From contig JAODBN010000152.1 of the NCBI GenBank assembly GCA_025463965.1, positions 1 to 8,372 of the forward strand: DNA of 8,372 nucleotides, in the 5' to 3' direction. Below the pieces are notes generated by a model that was not told the origin of the DNA, ran no database searches, and saw only the letters and a program-made list of their open reading frames with translations. How positions within the stretch are numbered: position 1 is the first letter of the stretch; the number at the start of each line of letters is the position of its first letter. A program made the translations under genes and the position numbers. This DNA is from Acidimicrobiaceae bacterium (lineage in GTDB: Bacteria > Actinomycetota > Acidimicrobiia > Acidimicrobiales > Bog-793). Positions 5,386 to 8,372 of this stretch are shown in pieces.

Positions 5386-7730
5386 GCCGCCGGGGATCGG
5401 GACCGGGCAGCGGGCAGTCGGGATCTGGTCGACACGGATCCGGCAAGCCCGGACCCGGCCGTGCGGGGGCGAGTCGAGCTTCAGGAACGGGTCGACCTTC
5501 CGCGGCCGGCCGTCCCACCGGTGCCTTACGACCGGGCGCTGGCCGCCCAACGGGAGCCGGCCGAAGCGTCCGGCAGGGAAGCGGCCCCTTCCGGCCGGGT
5601 ACGACCCGCGGTCCCGGCGCCCCGTCGGCACCCTCGCGTCCCCGGCGCCCCGTGGGCAGGCCGTCGCGCAAGGTGCTCGTCAGGCGATGGGCCGTCGTCA
5701 TCGGAGTATTAATCCTGCTCGGCTTCACCTTGCAAGCAGCCTTCGGCGGCGGGTCCCCCACCCCGGCGGCGCCGCCTGCCAAGTCCGCCACGACGATCTC
5801 CGTCGTCCCTGAACATCTCAGCGCGACGCTCGCCGGCTGGCGACTCGGTGCTCCGGTCTCGCGCACCGTCGTCGTCAACGATGGCGCCAAACTGCTGGTC
5901 CTAGGTGGTCTGGCCACCGGGGACACCTCGACGTCCGCCATCTGGCGGGTAGACCCACTCTCGGGCTCCGCCACCCAGGTCGGCACCCTTTCGACGCCCG
6001 TGCACGATTCCGCCGGGGCCTTCCTCGGCGGCAGAGCGCTCGTGTTCGGCGGAGGCGCTGCCACAACTCAGGCGATCGTCCAGGCATGGACGGGGGCGGC
6101 AGCGGGAACGACGACGGTCGGCTCGCTACCGGTCGGCCGATCGGACCAGGTCGCAGCCGTGGTCGGCACACGCGCCTACGTGCTCGGTGGGTTCGACGGG
6201 ACCCACCTCGTCTCGGACATCGTCTCCACGACCAACGGCGTCCAATATCAGCGGGCGGGCGCCCTCATCCAGCCCGTTCGCTACGGGGCGGCCGCCACGT
6301 TCGGAGGCGACGTGTGGGTCATCGGCGGCGATCTCGGAACGTCCGAGAGCGCGGCGAGCGGCGGCCAGACGAACGACATCCAGCGCTTCGATCCTCGCAC
6401 CGGCGTGACCAAGGTCGTCGGCCACCTCCCAGTGACTCTCGGCCACGCCAGCGCCTTCGCACTCAACGGTCAGCTCTTCGTCCTCGGTGGCCGCACCGGG
6501 ACCACGCTGTCGAACCGCATCTGGCGCATCGACACCAAGACGGGAGCTGCAATCCCCGCCGGCACGCTCGCCGAGGCACGAAGCGACGCGGCGGTAGCGG
6601 TGGTCGGCGGTCGTGCGTGGCTGCTCGGCGGGGAGACGGGCGGCCCGCTCGCCCCGCTTAACAGCGTCGTCGCCCTGCACCTCGTGCCCGCTAAGCGCCA
6701 CACCGTGGCGGCGGTCGTCTCTGCCGCTGGCCGACACGGGAACATCTACGCCGCTGACGGCCCGAACATGCTGTCCCCGACGGTGAGAAACATGCCGTAT
6801 CGGATCTACGTTCCGGAGAGCGGTGCCTCGGACGTCGACGTGATCGACCCGTACACCTACAAGGTCGTCGCCCGCTACGAGACCGGGCTCGACCCCCAGC
6901 ACGTGGTGCCGGCCTGGAACCTGAAGACGCTCTACGCGGCGAACGACCTCGGCAACTCCCTCACCCCGATCAGTCCCTACACAGGCAAGCGCGCGGGGCC
7001 GAACGTCCCCGTCGCGGACCCCTACAACATGTACTTCACGCCGAATGGCAAGTACGCGATCGTCGTGGAAGAGGCCAACCAGATCCTGGCGTTTCGCAAC
7101 CCACGGACCTTCCACCTCGTCAAGGAGGTCCACGTCAACTGCCCCGGCGTCGACCACGGCGACTTCTCCGCGAACGGGTCCTACGCCATCTTCTCGTGTG
7201 AGTTCTCCTCGAAGATGGTCAAGGTCAACATGGCCACCAAATCCGTCGTCGGCTACCTGACCATCCCCGGTTCGGCTCCCCAAGATGTCAAGCTCGACCC
7301 CACCGGCAGGACCTTCTACACCGCCGACATGAACCACGGCGGCGTGTACACGATCAGCGCGGCGAGCTTCAAAGTCACCGGGTTCATCCCGACCGGGCGC
7401 GACGCCCATGGCCTGTACGTCAGCCGCAACGCCCGCTATCTCTACGTGTCCAATCGCGGAGCGGGGTCGGTCTCGGTGATCAGCTTCGCCACCGGCCGGG
7501 TGAAGACAACCTGGCATATCCCTGGAGGCGGGAGCCCGGACATGGGCAACATCTCCCCCGACGGGAAGGTGCTCTGGCTGTCCGGGCGCTACAACGCCTG
7601 CGTCTACGCCATCTCCACCACGACGGGACGGTTGCTCGCGGAGATTCCCGTCCCAAACATGCCGCACGGGCTTGCCGTGTGGCCCCAGCCAGGCCAGCAC
7701 TCCCTCGGCCACACGGGCATCATGCGGTGA
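5382..7730 (+). CDS. Membrane-anchored double beta-propeller protein (Kelch-like plus YVTN-type)
   Basis: The frame gives 782 residues. Residues 1-97 are a Gly/Arg/Pro/Ser-rich tail (GRPTGA occurs twice), presumably cytoplasmic. One membrane helix spans about 103-121, then a Pro/Ala linker. Residues ~150-430 carry six GG-containing strands (LGG or similar near 175, 222, 268, 314, 369, 418), a six-bladed Kelch-like propeller. Residues ~454-782 form seven YVTN-type blades. The equivalent pore position in each blade is H507, N549, H592, D635, H676, M721, H762, 41-45 residues apart, all possible metal ligands. The protein should face the cell exterior. Such propellers act in binding or, in some families (nitrous oxide reductase, cytochrome cd1), hold redox centres; which applies is unknown. 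The start is uncertain: TTG 5382 lacks a ribosome site, a GTG at 5652 would remove most of the tail, and an upstream start with frameshift is possible. The stop overlaps the next gene in GTGA. Confidence 0.88.
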   Translation: MSRRGSGPGSGQSGSGRHGSGKPGPGRAGASRASGTGRPSAAGRPTGALRPGAGRPTGAGRSVRQGSGPFRPGTTRGPGAPSAPSRPRRPVGRPSRKVLVRRWAVVIGVLILLGFTLQAAFGGGSPTPAAPPAKSATTISVVPEHLSATLAGWRLGAPVSRTVVVNDGAKLLVLGGLATGDTSTSAIWRVDPLSGSATQVGTLSTPVHDSAGAFLGGRALVFGGGAATTQAIVQAWTGAAAGTTTVGSLPVGRSDQVAAVVGTRAYVLGGFDGTHLVSDIVSTTNGVQYQRAGALIQPVRYGAAATFGGDVWVIGGDLGTSESAASGGQTNDIQRFDPRTGVTKVVGHLPVTLGHASAFALNGQLFVLGGRTGTTLSNRIWRIDTKTGAAIPAGTLAEARSDAAVAVVGGRAWLLGGETGGPLAPLNSVVALHLVPAKRHTVAAVVSAAGRHGNIYAADGPNMLSPTVRNMPYRIYVPESGASDVDVIDPYTYKVVARYETGLDPQHVVPAWNLKTLYAANDLGNSLTPISPYTGKRAGPNVPVADPYNMYFTPNGKYAIVVEEANQILAFRNPRTFHLVKEVHVNCPGVDHGDFSANGSYAIFSCEFSSKMVKVNMATKSVVGYLTIPGSAPQDVKLDPTGRTFYTADMNHGGVYTISAASFKVTGFIPTGRDAHGLYVSRNARYLYVSNRGAGSVSVISFATGRVKTTWHIPGGGSPDMGNISPDGKVLWLSGRYNACVYAISTTTGRLLAEIPVPNMPHGLAVWPQPGQHSLGHTGIMR

Positions 7731-8372
7731 GCTCTGTACGGCGCCCCGGCCGCTTCCAGGGCACGCTCCTCACCCGGCGCCACCTGCAGGTAGCGCTCGG
7801 ATTGCTGTGGCTCTTCGACGGCGTCCTCCAAGGCCAGCCGCCGCACTTCACGGCGAGCTTCTTCGGCTCGATGCTGCGGATGGGGACGGCGGAGCCACCA
7901 GGCTGGCTGTGGGACCTCGGTAGCCGGATCGAGCCGTTGCTCACGGCCCAGCCGGCCGTGGCGAACGCAATTTTCACCGCGCTCGAGATCGCGATCGGCG
8001 CAGCGCTCCTGTGGCGCCGCACCGCCCGGGTGGCGCTTGCGGTCTCCATCCCGTTCGCCCTCGGTGTCTGGCTGTTCGGCGAGGCGGCCGGTGGGCTGTT
8101 CGGCCCAGGCGCCTCTGCGCTCACCGGCGCCCCGGGTGCCGCCCTTGTCTATGCCGCGGTGGCGGTGCTCCTATGGCCCCGCGACGGTCGCCGGCTGCAC
8201 AAGGTAAGAGCGGTCGGGCCGAGCTCGCAGAACGACGTGCCCGCCCGTGAGGAGCTCGGTGGGCCGGTCCTCGACCTGGTCTGGGTGGCCCTGTGGCTCG
8301 GCACTGCGGCTCTCGAGAGCGAAACCCTCAATCGGCTACCGATCGCCGCCAGCAGTGCCATCTACAACGCCG
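7727..8372 (+). CDS. Polytopic membrane protein, function unknown (3' end outside window)
   Basis: The GTG start overlaps the stop of the propeller gene in a GTGA junction, so the two are almost certainly translated together. The 215 codons in the window show hydrophobic segments near 19-33, 75-95, 101-122, 135-150 and 183-196. They include WLFDGVLQ near the start, FALGVWLFGEAAGGLFG, and SALTGAPGAALVY. This layout resembles uncharacterised actinobacterial membrane proteins of a DoxX-like type, which have been linked to redox or electron-transport contexts; that resemblance is from memory and not tested. The frame is open to the last base. Tight coupling implies that it forms a complex with, or supports, the propeller protein. 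No catalytic motif is visible. Confidence 0.8.
   Translation, partial: MSSVRRPGRFQGTLLTRRHLQVALGLLWLFDGVLQGQPPHFTASFFGSMLRMGTAEPPGWLWDLGSRIEPLLTAQPAVANAIFTALEIAIGAALLWRRTARVALAVSIPFALGVWLFGEAAGGLFGPGASALTGAPGAALVYAAVAVLLWPRDGRRLHKVRAVGPSSQNDVPAREELGGPVLDLVWVALWLGTAALESETLNRLPIAASSAIYNA

Noticed and set aside
6126..7712. Long minus-strand open frame (528 codons) opposite the propeller gene
   Set aside because: It is a shadow of the GC-rich plus-strand gene; its product is Val/Asp/Arg/Gly-rich with no domain pattern, while the plus strand shows regular propeller blades.
1..8372. tRNA, rRNA, CRISPR, insertion sequence or attachment sites
   Set aside because: No repeat-spacer pattern, transposase-like frame, terminal inverted repeats or tRNA-like cloverleaf was noticed on either strand.

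Overview
The window is very GC-rich, with strongly G/C-ending codons, GTG/TTG starts and several apparently leaderless genes. This fits a high-GC actinobacterium. I cannot place it more precisely, and nothing here fixes the genus. I saw no RNA gene, CRISPR array, insertion sequence or phage gene.

Layout. On the minus strand, from about 4014 down to the left edge, lie four genes in transcription order. The first is a small signal-peptide/membrane protein of unknown function (3661..4014). The second is a membrane-anchored extracellular protein rich in HVH motifs (2760..3548). The last two are ABC exporter half-transporters: one complete (791..2662), and one overlapping it by a GTGA junction, running off the window and apparently broken by a frameshift near base 245 (1..794). 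On the plus strand, diverging from the 4014 gene, are a ferric-reductase-like transmembrane protein with two spaced His pairs (4256..5083), a large membrane-anchored double beta-propeller (Kelch-like, then seven YVTN-type blades; 5382..7730), and a polytopic membrane protein coupled to it by another GTGA overlap (7727..8372, cut by the window edge).

How they may work together (inference). Apart from the ABC pair, every gene encodes an envelope protein, and several carry possible redox or metal ligands: a bis-heme-type membrane protein, a propeller whose seven equivalent pore positions read H-N-H-D-H-M-H, and a His-rich exodomain. A membrane/extracytoplasmic electron-transfer or metal-handling module is a reasonable hypothesis, but no gene here proves a substrate. 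The ABC pair looks like a separate transcription unit with its own promoter and a 12-bp perfect palindrome that could be an operator.

Regulation visible in sequence. Three start codons (2662 minus, 4256 plus, 5170 plus) lie exactly 6 nt after a -10-like hexamer, the usual geometry for leaderless transcripts in actinobacteria. Two hairpins (3612..3641 and 5345..5360) sit between or just before genes. No classical U-tract terminator was found.
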